A stretch of DNA of 64,000 nucleotides from Niastella caeni (lineage in GTDB: Bacteria; Bacteroidota; Bacteroidia; Chitinophagales; Chitinophagaceae). The position numbers and the translations under genes were made by a program. The first letter of the stretch is position 1; each line of letters begins with the position of its first letter. The stretch is taken from the NCBI RefSeq assembly GCF_004834005.1, contig NZ_STFF01000004.1, positions 434,001-498,000 of the forward strand. Direction: 5' to 3'. Shown here one piece after another: positions 35,224 to 43,508 of the stretch. The notes beneath the pieces were generated by a model. It saw only the letters and a list, made by a program, of their open reading frames with translations, was not told where the DNA came from and did not search any database.

Positions 35224-35760
35224 TTAACTTCCAGATTTTGGACAGCTTTTTAATTTTTGGCCTAATTGACTGAGTTCATCTTTATCAAATATGAATATCA
35301 GATCTTTTACCTTAGGATCTCTACGTTGCTCGTCAATATGGGCATTGGTGCCATCAAAAAGGATTTTAATAGCCGCGTACACCTTGTAATTTCCTTGCTT
35401 GTCTTCTTCTGCAAATATTTCGGTGAACCAGATCCCCTGTTCTTCAGGAGTATTATCAAACCAGTCGCCTAAATAGTCGAGACCTGCAAAGAAGTTGGAG
35501 GGCAAGGCTTTTTTTACCTTTTGAATTTGAGATTCAAAAAATGCCGTATCAAATTTATATTCCCTGGAAAGGTTTAGAACTTTTTGTTCACGAATGGTTG
35601 CCATCCCGGACACACATTTCCAAATAATTTTTACTTGTGATTGAAACGTGACCGTACGCATTTCCCCCTGACAATTTCTTAGGTTGTAAATCCTGCCTTT
35701 TTGCGAATACAGGTTTGAAGCTAGAACCAAAAGCGAAAGAATTAAAAGGGATTGTTTCAT
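35224..35760 (-). CDS. Secreted hypothetical protein
   Basis: 178 residues with a signal peptide MKQSLLILSLLVLASNLYSQ. The mature part has a cysteine pair (NLRNCQGEMR, IIWKCVSGMA) and a helix-strand-helix layout. A C-terminal KDLIFIFDKDELSQLGQKLKSC segment could interact with a partner. No family recognised. The gene lies 40 bp after the 203-residue gene in the same direction, so the two may form an operon. Confidence 0.55.
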   Translation of the reverse strand: MKQSLLILSLLVLASNLYSQKGRIYNLRNCQGEMRTVTFQSQVKIIWKCVSGMATIREQKVLNLSREYKFDTAFFESQIQKVKKALPSNFFAGLDYLGDWFDNTPEEQGIWFTEIFAEEDKQGNYKVYAAIKILFDGTNAHIDEQRRDPKVKDLIFIFDKDELSQLGQKLKSCPKSGS

Positions 35761-35800
35761 TTCTAAATAGATTTTTAATCCGTTTTTTTAACTTTGAATA

Positions 35801-36385
35801 CTACTTCTTAGCACTTTTTCGTAGATACTTTCTGAAAGTTGTTGTGTATCTGTCGCCAAACTTTACAATTGTGATGTCCTTATATGGTATGGTGGTTAAC
35901 TTGTTTTCTAATAAGCCTGTTGGTGAATAATACTGTATGGCTAAGGAGTTGGTGCCAATGCGTTTGATGATGCCAATATCAAATAAGGGCTCGTCCATGT
36001 CTTCGCATTCAATAATAACATGGTAATCATTTTTCTTTAAGTCGCGAAATATGGTCTGCCAGGTTGTTAATTTAATTGATATGTTTATACCATAATTCTT
36101 GTCAATTACCCCTTCCTGTTTCAATATCTTTTTTATAGTATGGTCGTACTTGTTACAACGTAAGCTATCAAACTGATCTTTTCTTATTATGGAATAACCG
36201 TTTAATAAGAATTCATTTTCACATTGAACTAATAAAAAAGTTTTGCTTAGGCCTAAAATAAAACCGGAAATAGGGTCCTCTCTTTCCTTAAAAGTTCTGT
36301 TGATCTTTACAAAGTCCTTTTTGTCGATATGTTTTTGCAACATAAGATCATAGGCCTTAATCTTGTCTTTTAATTTAGTTGTCAT
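35801..36385 (-). CDS. Cytosolic hypothetical protein with two SH3/LSm-like halves
   Basis: 194 residues from the ATG at 36385 (MTTKLKDKIKAY); a start at 36412 adds nine residues that do not look natural. Two similar beta segments stand out: SGFILGLSKTFLLVQCENEFLLNGYSIIRKDQF (~41-75) and IGIIKRIGTNSLAIQYYSPTG...IPYKDITIVKFGDRY (~138-185). Both end in a hydrophobic-K/R-D-positions pattern, which suggests a duplicated Sm-like barrel domain separated by a charged linker. Function unknown. Confidence 0.5.
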   Translation of the reverse strand: MTTKLKDKIKAYDLMLQKHIDKKDFVKINRTFKEREDPISGFILGLSKTFLLVQCENEFLLNGYSIIRKDQFDSLRCNKYDHTIKKILKQEGVIDKNYGINISIKLTTWQTIFRDLKKNDYHVIIECEDMDEPLFDIGIIKRIGTNSLAIQYYSPTGLLENKLTTIPYKDITIVKFGDRYTTTFRKYLRKSAKK

Positions 36386-36536
36386 GACTGGGGTTTCTCT
36401 ATATCGCCTCAAAATAACAATTTAACTTTGAATATCCAGTCCATGACTTACAGGTCTTTCAACTTTGCATGCCCTATCCTACCCGTTATTGAAATATGCT
36501 CACGAATGGTTATCTTTAATAGTAATTAAAGTTTCA

Positions 36537-36725
36537 ATGAACGATCCCATTGACGATATCAAAAATTATATCTGGAACGTTTTCTATTTTAACCGAAATG
36601 ATCCTCGCATTATAGTTCCCAAAAGAGCGAGGTTTTTAGGCTGGACAGTTAATTTTGCCCGTCGCGAATGCTATTGGCTCTTATTAGTTTTGTTTTTGTT
36701 TTGTTTCTATCTTGGCACCCAATAA
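36537..36725 (+). CDS. DUF5808-like small membrane protein
   Basis: 62 residues from the ATG at 36537. An upstream in-frame start at 36465 adds sequence that does not fit the family. The motif NVFYFNRNDPRIIVPKR followed by LGWTVNFA is the DUF5808 pattern (FYYN-x-xDPRxxVPKR-x-GxGWTxNxA). A C-terminal hydrophobic stretch (YWLLLVLFLFCFYLG) anchors it in the membrane. It stands alone between two minus-strand genes and converges on aceA. Confidence 0.65.
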   Translation: MNDPIDDIKNYIWNVFYFNRNDPRIIVPKRARFLGWTVNFARRECYWLLLVLFLFCFYLGTQ

Positions 36726-36756
36726 TATCGTAAAGTTGCCTAAACCATATCTGGCA

Positions 36757-38034
36757 TTAATGAAACTGTGCCGTTTCAGTACTATTGTTCAACGCAATCG
36801 TAGAGGATGTTCCCTGCTGAATAATATTCTGAACCATATCAAAATAACCGGTACCTACAAAGCTCTGGTGTTTTACTGCTTTAAAACCTTTGGCCTGAAG
36901 GGCGAATTCCCTTTGCTGCAGTTGGGAAAAGCCGGCCATTCCTTTTTCTTTATACGATGCAGATAATTCGAACATGGAGGTATTCAATGCATGAAAACCT
37001 GCCAGGGTTATGAACTGAAATTTGAATCCCAATGCGGCCAGTTCTTCGCAGAAAGTCTCCATTTCCTGCTCGCTTAAATGACTTCCCCAGTTAAATGACG
37101 GAGAACAGTTGTATGCCAGTAATTTTCCTGGATACCGCTCATGAATGCCTTGTGCAAATTCTTTTGCCATGCCAATATCGGGGTGCGAGGTTTCCATCCA
37201 AAGCATATCGGCATAGGGTGCGTAAGCGATGCCACGCGCAATGCATTGCTGCAGCCCATTGCGTACATAATAGAATCCCTCATTAGTTCTTTTGCCGGTA
37301 ACAAACGGCTGGTCTCTTTCATCAATATCAACAGTCAATAAATTGGCTGCTTCGGCATCTGTTCTTGCAATGATCAGCGTTGAGGTATTCATTACATCTG
37401 CCGCCAGGCGGGCCGCTACCAGCTTGTTTATGGCTTCCTGGGTTGGCACCAGCACTTTACCGCCCAGGTGTCCGCATTTTTTTACGCTCGACAACTGGTC
37501 TTCAAAATGCACGCCGGAGGCGCCGGCTTCAATCATCGCCTTCATTAATTCAAACGCATTCAGGTTGCCGCCAAAGCCTGCTTCTGCGTCTGCTACTATC
37601 GGGCACATCCAGTCGGTAGTTGTTATATCGTTTACCGAATCTATCTGTTCGCAACGCAGCAAGGCATTATTAATGCGTTTTACCACGTCAGGGACCGAAT
37701 TAACAGGATATAACGATTGATCGGGATACATGGCGCCTGCTCCATTGGCATCTGCAGCTACCTGCCAGCCGCTTAAATAAATGGCATCTAAACCGGCAGC
37801 CACTTCCTGTATGGCCTGGTTTCCTGTTAATGCGCCCAAAGCCGCTACGTAGGGTTGTGTATGTAATAATTTCCAAAGTTTTTGTGCGCCCTGGTTGGCC
37901 AGGGAATATTCAATGGCTACCCTTCCTCTTAATTTTAACACTTCTTCTGCGGTGTACGGGCGTTTAATTCCGTTCCATCTTGGGTTTGTTTCCCATTCGC
38001 CTGTCATTTGTAATAGCTGCTGTTCCCTGTTCAT
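36757..38034 (-). CDS. aceA: Isocitrate lyase
   Basis: 425 residues from the ATG at 38034 (MNREQQLLQMTGEWE). The longer frame from 38175 overlaps the malate synthase end and is not natural. It cleaves isocitrate to glyoxylate and succinate. The active-site signature KKCGHLGGK is present, preceded by GASGVHFEDQLSS. Downstream conserved segments include IARTDAEAANLLT and NCSPSFNW. Together with aceB (11 bp upstream) it forms the glyoxylate shunt operon. The divergent gene beyond aceB encodes a RamB/ScfR-like regulator, which in actinobacteria controls acetate and glyoxylate genes. Confidence 0.96.
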   Translation of the reverse strand: MNREQQLLQMTGEWETNPRWNGIKRPYTAEEVLKLRGRVAIEYSLANQGAQKLWKLLHTQPYVAALGALTGNQAIQEVAAGLDAIYLSGWQVAADANGAGAMYPDQSLYPVNSVPDVVKRINNALLRCEQIDSVNDITTTDWMCPIVADAEAGFGGNLNAFELMKAMIEAGASGVHFEDQLSSVKKCGHLGGKVLVPTQEAINKLVAARLAADVMNTSTLIIARTDAEAANLLTVDIDERDQPFVTGKRTNEGFYYVRNGLQQCIARGIAYAPYADMLWMETSHPDIGMAKEFAQGIHERYPGKLLAYNCSPSFNWGSHLSEQEMETFCEELAALGFKFQFITLAGFHALNTSMFELSASYKEKGMAGFSQLQQREFALQAKGFKAVKHQSFVGTGYFDMVQNIIQQGTSSTIALNNSTETAQFH

Positions 38035-38044
38035 AAATTTGTTT

Positions 38045-39757
38045 TTAGTGAGTGGTGTAATGCATGTCATGGCTATGCGCGATTTCCGGTTCCTGTACCT
38101 TTTCTGGTTCGGAAACTTCAGCTTCTCCTGGCTCCTGGCAAACTTTTTTGTCGTTGTTTGAAAGAATGGCATCATAAGCCGGTATGGTGAGGAACTCTTC
38201 GAATGCTTCGTTTACAACGAGCCGGTTAAATAAGCAAATAGCCTGCACAAATTGCCCCTGCTGGTATTGTAAAGAACCAACTGTTTGCCTAATTTTTTCA
38301 ATTTCTTCATCGCGCCAATCTTCATACAGGGCCTGGTTAAACAGGCGGCCGTCGGCTAATTGTGATTCTTCGTGCAACCATTGCCAAAGCTGTGTACGGC
38401 ATATTTCTGCTGTTGCGGCATCTTCCATCAGGTTGTTAATGGCCGCTGCACCATTGCCCCGCAGCCAGCTTTCCATGTATAGGATACCAACGCTGATATT
38501 AGTGCGGATACCTTCCTCGGTTATTGTGCCTTCCGGAATATGCAGCAGGGTGGCTTCTGTACAATAAAAGTCTTCTCTTGTGCGGTGCAACTGGTTGGGG
38601 GTTGCCATGTGTGTATTGAATATTTCCAGAGCAACAGGCACCAAACCGGGGTGTGCTACCCAGGTGCCGTCGTGCCCGTCTGTTACTTCCCGCAGTTTAT
38701 CAGCCTTAACTTTTTCCAGGGCTATTTCATTGGCTTTTGCATTATTTTTTATAGGTATTTGGGCCGCCATGCCGCCGATGGCATGCGCTCCTCTTTGATG
38801 GCAGGTTTGAATTACCAGTTGGGTATAGGCCCGCATACAGGGGACCGTCATAGTTACCTGCGACCTGTCGGGGAAAATATGACCTGGTATATTTCTGAAT
38901 TTTTTGATGAAAGAAAAAATATAATCCCACCTGCCGCAGTTCATGCCGGCCGAGTGATCGCTCAGCACCCACAAAATTTCATGAAGCTGAAAAGTTGCCA
39001 ATATGGTTTCTACCAGCACGGTTGCTTTAATGGTGCCTTGCGGTATGCCGCAATAATCCTGGGCAAATACAAACACATCGTTCCATAACCGCGCTTCTTT
39101 ATAGCTTTCCATTTTAGGCAGGTAGAAGTATGGGCCAGTTCCATTTTCAATCAGGGTTTTTGCATTGTGATAAAAGTACAGGCCGAAATCAACCAGGCTG
39201 GCGCTGGCCGGCTCGCCATCAATAAGTATATGTTTTTCGGTGAGATGCCAACCCCGGGGGCGCACCATAAGCGTGGCCACTTTTTCCTGCAGGCGGTATT
39301 CTTTCCCGTTCTCATTAACATAAGAAATCGTTCTGTTAATAGCATCTTTCAGGTTGATCTGTCCCTGGATGGTATTGTCCCAGGTAGGCGTATGACTGTC
39401 TTCAAAATCGGCCATAAATATGCTGGCGCCGGAGTTCAACGCATTAATGATCATTTTTCGCTCTACCGGCCCTGTTATTTCCACTCTTCTGTCGCGGAGG
39501 TCGGCAGGAACCGGTGCAACGGTCCACTTGCTGTTCCTGATGGCTGCTGTTTCAGGCAGGAACTGCGGTTTCCAGCCATGATTGATCTGGTGCTGAATGG
39601 TGGCTCTTTCCATTAATACAATTTTCCTGGCCTGGTTAAAGCGGCGCTGGAGTTCCGTTAAAAATTGTAAAGCACCGGGAGTAAGTATGCTGTTGTATGC
39701 AGTTGGCTGGGGGGCCTGGATGCTCCAGGCAAGTGGATGTTCTGTCAAATTTCTCAT
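38045..39757 (-). CDS. aceB: Malate synthase A
   Basis: 570 residues. It condenses glyoxylate with acetyl-CoA to malate. The A-type signatures are visible: MADFEDSHTPTWDNTIQGQINL (~115-137), MVRPRGWHL (~163), CGRWDYIFSFIKKF (~272) and DGTWVAHPGLV. It is the first gene of the aceBA operon; aceA starts 11 bp after its stop. A C-terminal tail of ~40 residues (after FLTIPAYDAIL) is acidic with E-P/V repeats and ends H-S-H-D-M-H. It is longer than in typical ~530-residue family members and probably disordered. Confidence 0.96.
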   Translation of the reverse strand: MRNLTEHPLAWSIQAPQPTAYNSILTPGALQFLTELQRRFNQARKIVLMERATIQHQINHGWKPQFLPETAAIRNSKWTVAPVPADLRDRRVEITGPVERKMIINALNSGASIFMADFEDSHTPTWDNTIQGQINLKDAINRTISYVNENGKEYRLQEKVATLMVRPRGWHLTEKHILIDGEPASASLVDFGLYFYHNAKTLIENGTGPYFYLPKMESYKEARLWNDVFVFAQDYCGIPQGTIKATVLVETILATFQLHEILWVLSDHSAGMNCGRWDYIFSFIKKFRNIPGHIFPDRSQVTMTVPCMRAYTQLVIQTCHQRGAHAIGGMAAQIPIKNNAKANEIALEKVKADKLREVTDGHDGTWVAHPGLVPVALEIFNTHMATPNQLHRTREDFYCTEATLLHIPEGTITEEGIRTNISVGILYMESWLRGNGAAAINNLMEDAATAEICRTQLWQWLHEESQLADGRLFNQALYEDWRDEEIEKIRQTVGSLQYQQGQFVQAICLFNRLVVNEAFEEFLTIPAYDAILSNNDKKVCQEPGEAEVSEPEKVQEPEIAHSHDMHYTTH

Positions 39758-39857
39758 ACGCCTAAGTTTCTACTAATTTAAGAAATTATTTGAATTAGCG
39801 AAAAATTCGCTGATAAATTTATTTTCGTATTTTTTGCTTTTATCTTATTTTGGGGAT

Positions 39858-41339
39858 ATGATCACGGAAAATGAAAGCATTCGCCTCATCTTTGGGTTGA
39901 AAGTAAAATCGCTTCGCCAGGAAAGAGGCTTGTCGTACCAGCAACTGGCCGATAAAGCAGGCTTGTCGCTCTCTTATGTACATGATATAGAAACCGGAAA
40001 AAAATTTCCCAAGTCAGACAAGATCATTATCCTGGCCAAAACGCTGGGCGTTGACTACGACTATCTTGTTTCATTACGGGCCAGTAAAAAGTTGCAGCCG
40101 ATCATAGACCTGATCAATTCTGATTTTATCAATGCCGTTCCCTGGGAGCATTTTGGATTGGCCCCGGCTGCCCTGCTCGATCTTTTTTCCAATACGCCCG
40201 ATAAGGTCACCGCTTTTATCAGCACCCTGCTGCAGATCTCGAGAAGCTACCAGCTTTCAAAAGAAAGCTTTTACAAATCTGCTTTACGCTCATACCAGAA
40301 TTTGCATGATAATTATTTTGAAGAGTTGGAAGATGCCGTACAAAAATTCAGGATACAATATAAATTAGAGGAAATAGTTCCCCTGGAAGGCGCCCGGCTT
40401 GAATCGATCCTTCAAAGCATGGGAATAAAGGTCAACAAAAGGAAGATGGGGAGTATGGAAGCGTTAAACAGATTGCGGTCGTACTATTCGGTAAAAACCC
40501 AAACCCTGTTCCTGAATAAGGGCCTGAGCCAGGCGCAGGAGAATTTTTTGATAGCGAGAGAATTGGGTTTCCAGTTCCTGAAGCTTACCGACCGGCCGTA
40601 TGATACAGTGAATACACACAGCTCCTCATTTGATACCATGCTGAATAATTTCAAAGCATCGTATTTTGCGGTAGCCCTGCTGATGCCCGAAGAAGTTTTT
40701 ACCGATGATATTAAACGGATCATTACTCAGGCAAAATGGAATGCCAAATCATGGATGGACCTTACAGCTGCTTACAATGTAACGCCCGAAATGATGATGC
40801 AGCGGCTAACCAATATATTACCCAGGCATTTTGGTATTGAGAACCTGTTTTTTTTACGAATGAATGGTAATAAGGAGGAGAACCGTTTTGAGATGACGAA
40901 GGAGTTGCATTTATCGCAATTGCACAACCCGTATGCCAATGCATTGCATGAACATTACTGTCACCGGTGGATCTCTATCAAATCCATTAAACGGGTTACC
41001 GAACTGTTCAAAAACAAAAAATACCGCTCGCCTATTATTGAAGTACAAATTTCGGAGTATTGGCAAACACACAATAAATATTTGTGTATATCCATTGCCA
41101 AGCCGGTTGTTAAGGGAGAAGTGGATGCCGCCAGCGTAACCATCGGTTTGTTGATTGATCAAAAGCTGCTGTATACCATGCCTTTTGTCAATGATCCGGC
41201 CATTCCGGTCCTAACGGTACATACCACCTGCGAAAGATGCGGCCTCATGGATTGTAAAGAGCGCGCTGCCAAACCAACCGTGATCATTGAAATGGAAAAA
41301 GAAAAAAAGGAAGCAGACGCCATGCGATTGCTGGATTAA
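39858..41339 (+). CDS. XRE-family regulator with IrrE-like and ScfR (RamB-type) domains
   Basis: 493 residues from the ATG at 39858. It has an N-terminal XRE HTH (5-65: LRQERGLSYQQLADKAGLSLSYVHDIETGKKFPKSDKI), a central ImmA/IrrE-like domain in which the metalloprotease HExxH is replaced by RELGF (so no zinc activity), and a C-terminal short-chain fatty acyl regulator (ScfR) domain with the cysteine cluster CERCGLMDCKER near the end. The layout matches RamB, PrpC-type regulators and similar controllers of acetate or propionate genes. It is divergent from aceBA with a 100-bp spacer, so it very likely regulates the glyoxylate shunt in response to acyl-CoA status. It may also autoregulate. Confidence 0.85.
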   Translation: MITENESIRLIFGLKVKSLRQERGLSYQQLADKAGLSLSYVHDIETGKKFPKSDKIIILAKTLGVDYDYLVSLRASKKLQPIIDLINSDFINAVPWEHFGLAPAALLDLFSNTPDKVTAFISTLLQISRSYQLSKESFYKSALRSYQNLHDNYFEELEDAVQKFRIQYKLEEIVPLEGARLESILQSMGIKVNKRKMGSMEALNRLRSYYSVKTQTLFLNKGLSQAQENFLIARELGFQFLKLTDRPYDTVNTHSSSFDTMLNNFKASYFAVALLMPEEVFTDDIKRIITQAKWNAKSWMDLTAAYNVTPEMMMQRLTNILPRHFGIENLFFLRMNGNKEENRFEMTKELHLSQLHNPYANALHEHYCHRWISIKSIKRVTELFKNKKYRSPIIEVQISEYWQTHNKYLCISIAKPVVKGEVDAASVTIGLLIDQKLLYTMPFVNDPAIPVLTVHTTCERCGLMDCKERAAKPTVIIEMEKEKKEADAMRLLD

Positions 41340-41352
41340 TGATCCAATACAT

Positions 41353-42186
41353 TTACTTCCCACGACATACCCGAAAGCCCTGATCGGGCCCCTTGCCATT
41401 CGCTTCGAGGCTGGCCCGGAAAGACGATGCGCAGCAGAAGTCGGCGCCGATCCAGCCCCCACCCTTCCAGGTGCGTCCCTGCGGAGCTGCCGTTCCTTCA
41501 GGCTGCTGCCAATCCCAACACCATTCCCGTACATTGCCCGACATATCGTACAACCCTAACTCATTGGGATACTTGCTGCCGACTGGTTTGGTTTTGTTAT
41601 TGTTTTTTTCCAATAGCTTCCAGGCCCAATAGCCGGTCAGGTATTTATTGCCGGCGTTTTTCCAATACCAGGCTGCTTCGTCTACATTATTACTGCCGCT
41701 ATAGGTGTAACTCTTGCTTAGTTGGCCTCCTCCTGCAGCATATTCCCACTCCGCCTCTGTCGGCAACCGGTAGCCATTGGCTTTCTCATTGATGGTGACC
41801 GACCATTTTATACTATCGAGGTCATTGGTATTATACGCATCTTTTTTATTCCTGTCGATATTGTAATACGGCTGTAAACCTTCTTTTATACTTCTTTTAT
41901 TACAGTACTCAACGCAGTCATACCAGCTTACCATTTCTACCGGTAACTTGTGGCCTTTGAATGCCGAGGGATTGTTTCCCATTACTTCCAGCCACTCTTT
42001 TTGCGTTACTTCATATTTGCCGAGATAAAAGTCAGGTATGGTTACACTTTTTCCGTAGTAGTTGCTCTTTGTGTTCTTAAATGTTTCGCCGCCATTGACC
42101 AGTACAAAATTGTCGGGCACTTTTTTTTGCGAACAGGCGCTGGCAACAACCATTGCGGTTATAACCTGGATCAATAATCTACTCAT
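41353..42186 (-). CDS. FGE-sulfatase (SUMF1) domain lipoprotein
   Basis: 277 residues from the ATG at 42186. A lipobox signal (MSRLLIQVITAMVVASAC) starts there, whereas the longer frame from 42303 encodes word-repeat leader. The FGE domain motifs follow: VNGGETFKN, FYLGKYEVTQKEWLEVMG, LPVEMVSWYDCVEYCNKRS, YRLPTEAEWEYAAGGG, and MSGNVREWCWDW. The C-terminus is GGGWIGADFCCASSFRASLEANGKGPDQGFRVCRGK, including the GFR motif. Members of this family act as formylglycine-generating enzymes or, often in Bacteroidota, as scaffolds. The paired FCCASS cysteines near the C-terminus could be active-site residues. No sulfatase is nearby. Confidence 0.85.
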   Translation of the reverse strand: MSRLLIQVITAMVVASACSQKKVPDNFVLVNGGETFKNTKSNYYGKSVTIPDFYLGKYEVTQKEWLEVMGNNPSAFKGHKLPVEMVSWYDCVEYCNKRSIKEGLQPYYNIDRNKKDAYNTNDLDSIKWSVTINEKANGYRLPTEAEWEYAAGGGQLSKSYTYSGSNNVDEAAWYWKNAGNKYLTGYWAWKLLEKNNNKTKPVGSKYPNELGLYDMSGNVREWCWDWQQPEGTAAPQGRTWKGGGWIGADFCCASSFRASLEANGKGPDQGFRVCRGK

Positions 42187-42332
42187 TGAAATATCTTCTT
42201 TATGTAATGTTCGATGGCCTGATTGCCTGATTGCCGGGTGTTTGAATGTAAAGCCGCCATGAGTAATGGCAGCATTACTAAGTTCACAGGTCATAGCCAT
42301 CAAATAATCAAACCATCAAACAATTTAACAGA
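42187..42332. repeat. Word-repeat spacer with CCTGATTG and AATCAAA runs
   Basis: The word CCTGATTG occurs twice in tandem around 42219-42236 and ATCAAA-type words run three times at 42300-42326 (CAAATAATCAAACC, CATCAAACAATTT). It resembles other word repeats in the window and probably forms weak hairpins between the FGE-type gene and the xylanase gene. No coding potential. Confidence 0.45.
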
Positions 42333-43061
42333 CTACCATGTAGTTGCGTTTATATATCCGCTTTTATTACCCCATGCCTCTAACGCAAAGATCATGTAAT
42401 TGTAACTGCCAAAACCCTGACCACCCCTGCTGCGCCAGTTGTTTATGTGGTTGGCCATATTAACGGAGCGGTTTTGTGCGGTTGGCGCTCCGCCCCAGGT
42501 GTCTTTATACTGCCAGAAAGTGGCTGTACCTATAATGGAAGGTGCGTTTACCCGTTGTTGTTTGTAAAAGCTGTACGAATGCCCGTCACTGCTTATGGAG
42601 TTAATGTACGTTCCGCCCGTTACAGAGCCTTTTTCAGCAACGTAATATTCTATAAGCGGGTTTGTCGTCCACCCATAAACACCCACAAAATTATAGCTGC
42701 CGCTAAGCGCGCCTACATTGTAACCTACGGTCCTGGCCGATCCGGGGTTCCAGCCTTTACCGCCTACCACGTCATTGACATTGCTATAGCTGATGGCGAA
42801 ATTGCCGCCCGAACCATGGGTAATGCTGGCCGATCCGCCTTCGCGGTATAACGACCAGAACCAACCGTTAATGGTACCCTGGTCTTCCGTTGTAGCATCG
42901 TCCTTAACAAAGCCGCTCTGTCGTTCGCCGGCAGCTTCGGGCGCTGAAGTACTTTTTTTATTACAACCTGAGAAGATGGAGGCGGTGGCAACGAGCATGA
43001 AAGTCGCTGCTCCGAAAATAACCTTCCTGGTTACTTCCGGTAGGAATGTGTTTGATTTCAT
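42333..43061 (-). CDS. GH11 endo-beta-1,4-xylanase lipoprotein
   Basis: 242 residues. The signal ends at a lipobox FSGC (Cys33), so the enzyme is probably surface-tethered. The GH11 beta-jelly roll spans ~60-242: NGWFWSLYREGGSASITHGSGGNFAISYSN, VGGKGWNPGSARTVGYNV, YNFVGVYGWTTNPLIEYYVAE (nucleophile Glu138) and FALEAWGNKSG (acid/base Glu228). Both catalytic glutamates are in the usual context, although the second motif is A-L-E-A-W-G rather than the common A-T-E-G-Y. No other xylan gene is near, so it is an orphan. Two LacI-type palindromes lie upstream (43111-43124, 43169-43182). Confidence 0.9.
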   Translation of the reverse strand: MKSNTFLPEVTRKVIFGAATFMLVATASIFSGCNKKSTSAPEAAGERQSGFVKDDATTEDQGTINGWFWSLYREGGSASITHGSGGNFAISYSNVNDVVGGKGWNPGSARTVGYNVGALSGSYNFVGVYGWTTNPLIEYYVAEKGSVTGGTYINSISSDGHSYSFYKQQRVNAPSIIGTATFWQYKDTWGGAPTAQNRSVNMANHINNWRSRGGQGFGSYNYMIFALEAWGNKSGYINATTW

Positions 43062-43110
43062 AATGGCAATAATTAGTTAGATGATAAATTTAACAAAGTC
43101 ACCGCATAAA

Positions 43111-43124
43111 TGTAACCGATTACA
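43111..43124. promoter_or_regulatory. LacI-type operator (TGTAACCGATTACA)
   Basis: A near-perfect palindrome, TGTAA-CCGA-TTACA, 50 bp upstream of the xylanase ATG. TGTAA-x4-TTACA with a central CG is the typical LacI-family operator form in Bacteroidota. No LacI gene lies within the window. Confidence 0.55.
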
Positions 43125-43168
43125 AAAATAAAGTTCGCATTTACACCATAAGCTGTTTATAACGGTGA

Positions 43169-43182
43169 TGCAACCGTTTACA
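43169..43182. promoter_or_regulatory. Second, weaker LacI-type operator copy
   Basis: TGCAACCGTTTACA matches the first site at 12 of 14 bases and lies 58 bp from it (about 108 bp from the xylanase ATG). The spacing of the two centres is close to 5.5 helical turns, so the sites would face opposite sides unless the DNA loops. Confidence 0.4.
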
Positions 43183-43499
43183 CAGTTAAAATGTATTTAG
43201 TACAACTAATATTTTATTAAGCGTAGATCATATGTTTAAAGCAGTGTATAGCCGGGAAATAAAAAGTGGGGATAGATCTAATTTGTTTTATAAACTATAT
43301 GCCGACAAGGAAAGTATGTAGTCAGGTCAGGGGCAGTTTGCCGGTCTTTTATTCAGGATCAGGGAAAATAATTTTTTACGTCCGTCTCGTATTTTAGTCG
43401 TACCTTCTGTATCAAATTCTGCCAGTTATTCCTCTTCCTTAATATCCGCACAGTCTGAAATCCCGTTACAGAAATCAGTTTTGTTCATTTTTTAAAAAT

Positions 43500-43504
43500 G
43501 GAGG
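43500..43504 (+). promoter_or_regulatory. Shine-Dalgarno sequence of the ABM gene
   Basis: A full GGAGG lies 4 nt before the ATG at 43509. Such strong SD motifs are rare in Bacteroidota and decide this start. Confidence 0.55.
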
Positions 43505-43508
43505 TTTT

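Larger units (their letters stand above)
43062..43508. other. 447-bp intergenic region with LacI-type palindromes
   Basis: This divergent region serves the xylanase (-) and the ABM protein (+). Beyond the two palindromes there is a 29-codon ORF (43232-43321) without convincing coding features. From 43441 to 43500 an AT-rich stretch precedes the ABM start. I see no RNA gene. Confidence 0.4.

Noticed and set aside
43232..43321. 29-codon ORF in the xylanase/ABM intergenic region.
   Set aside because: Too short, with no ribosome binding site, composition bias or recognisable motif.
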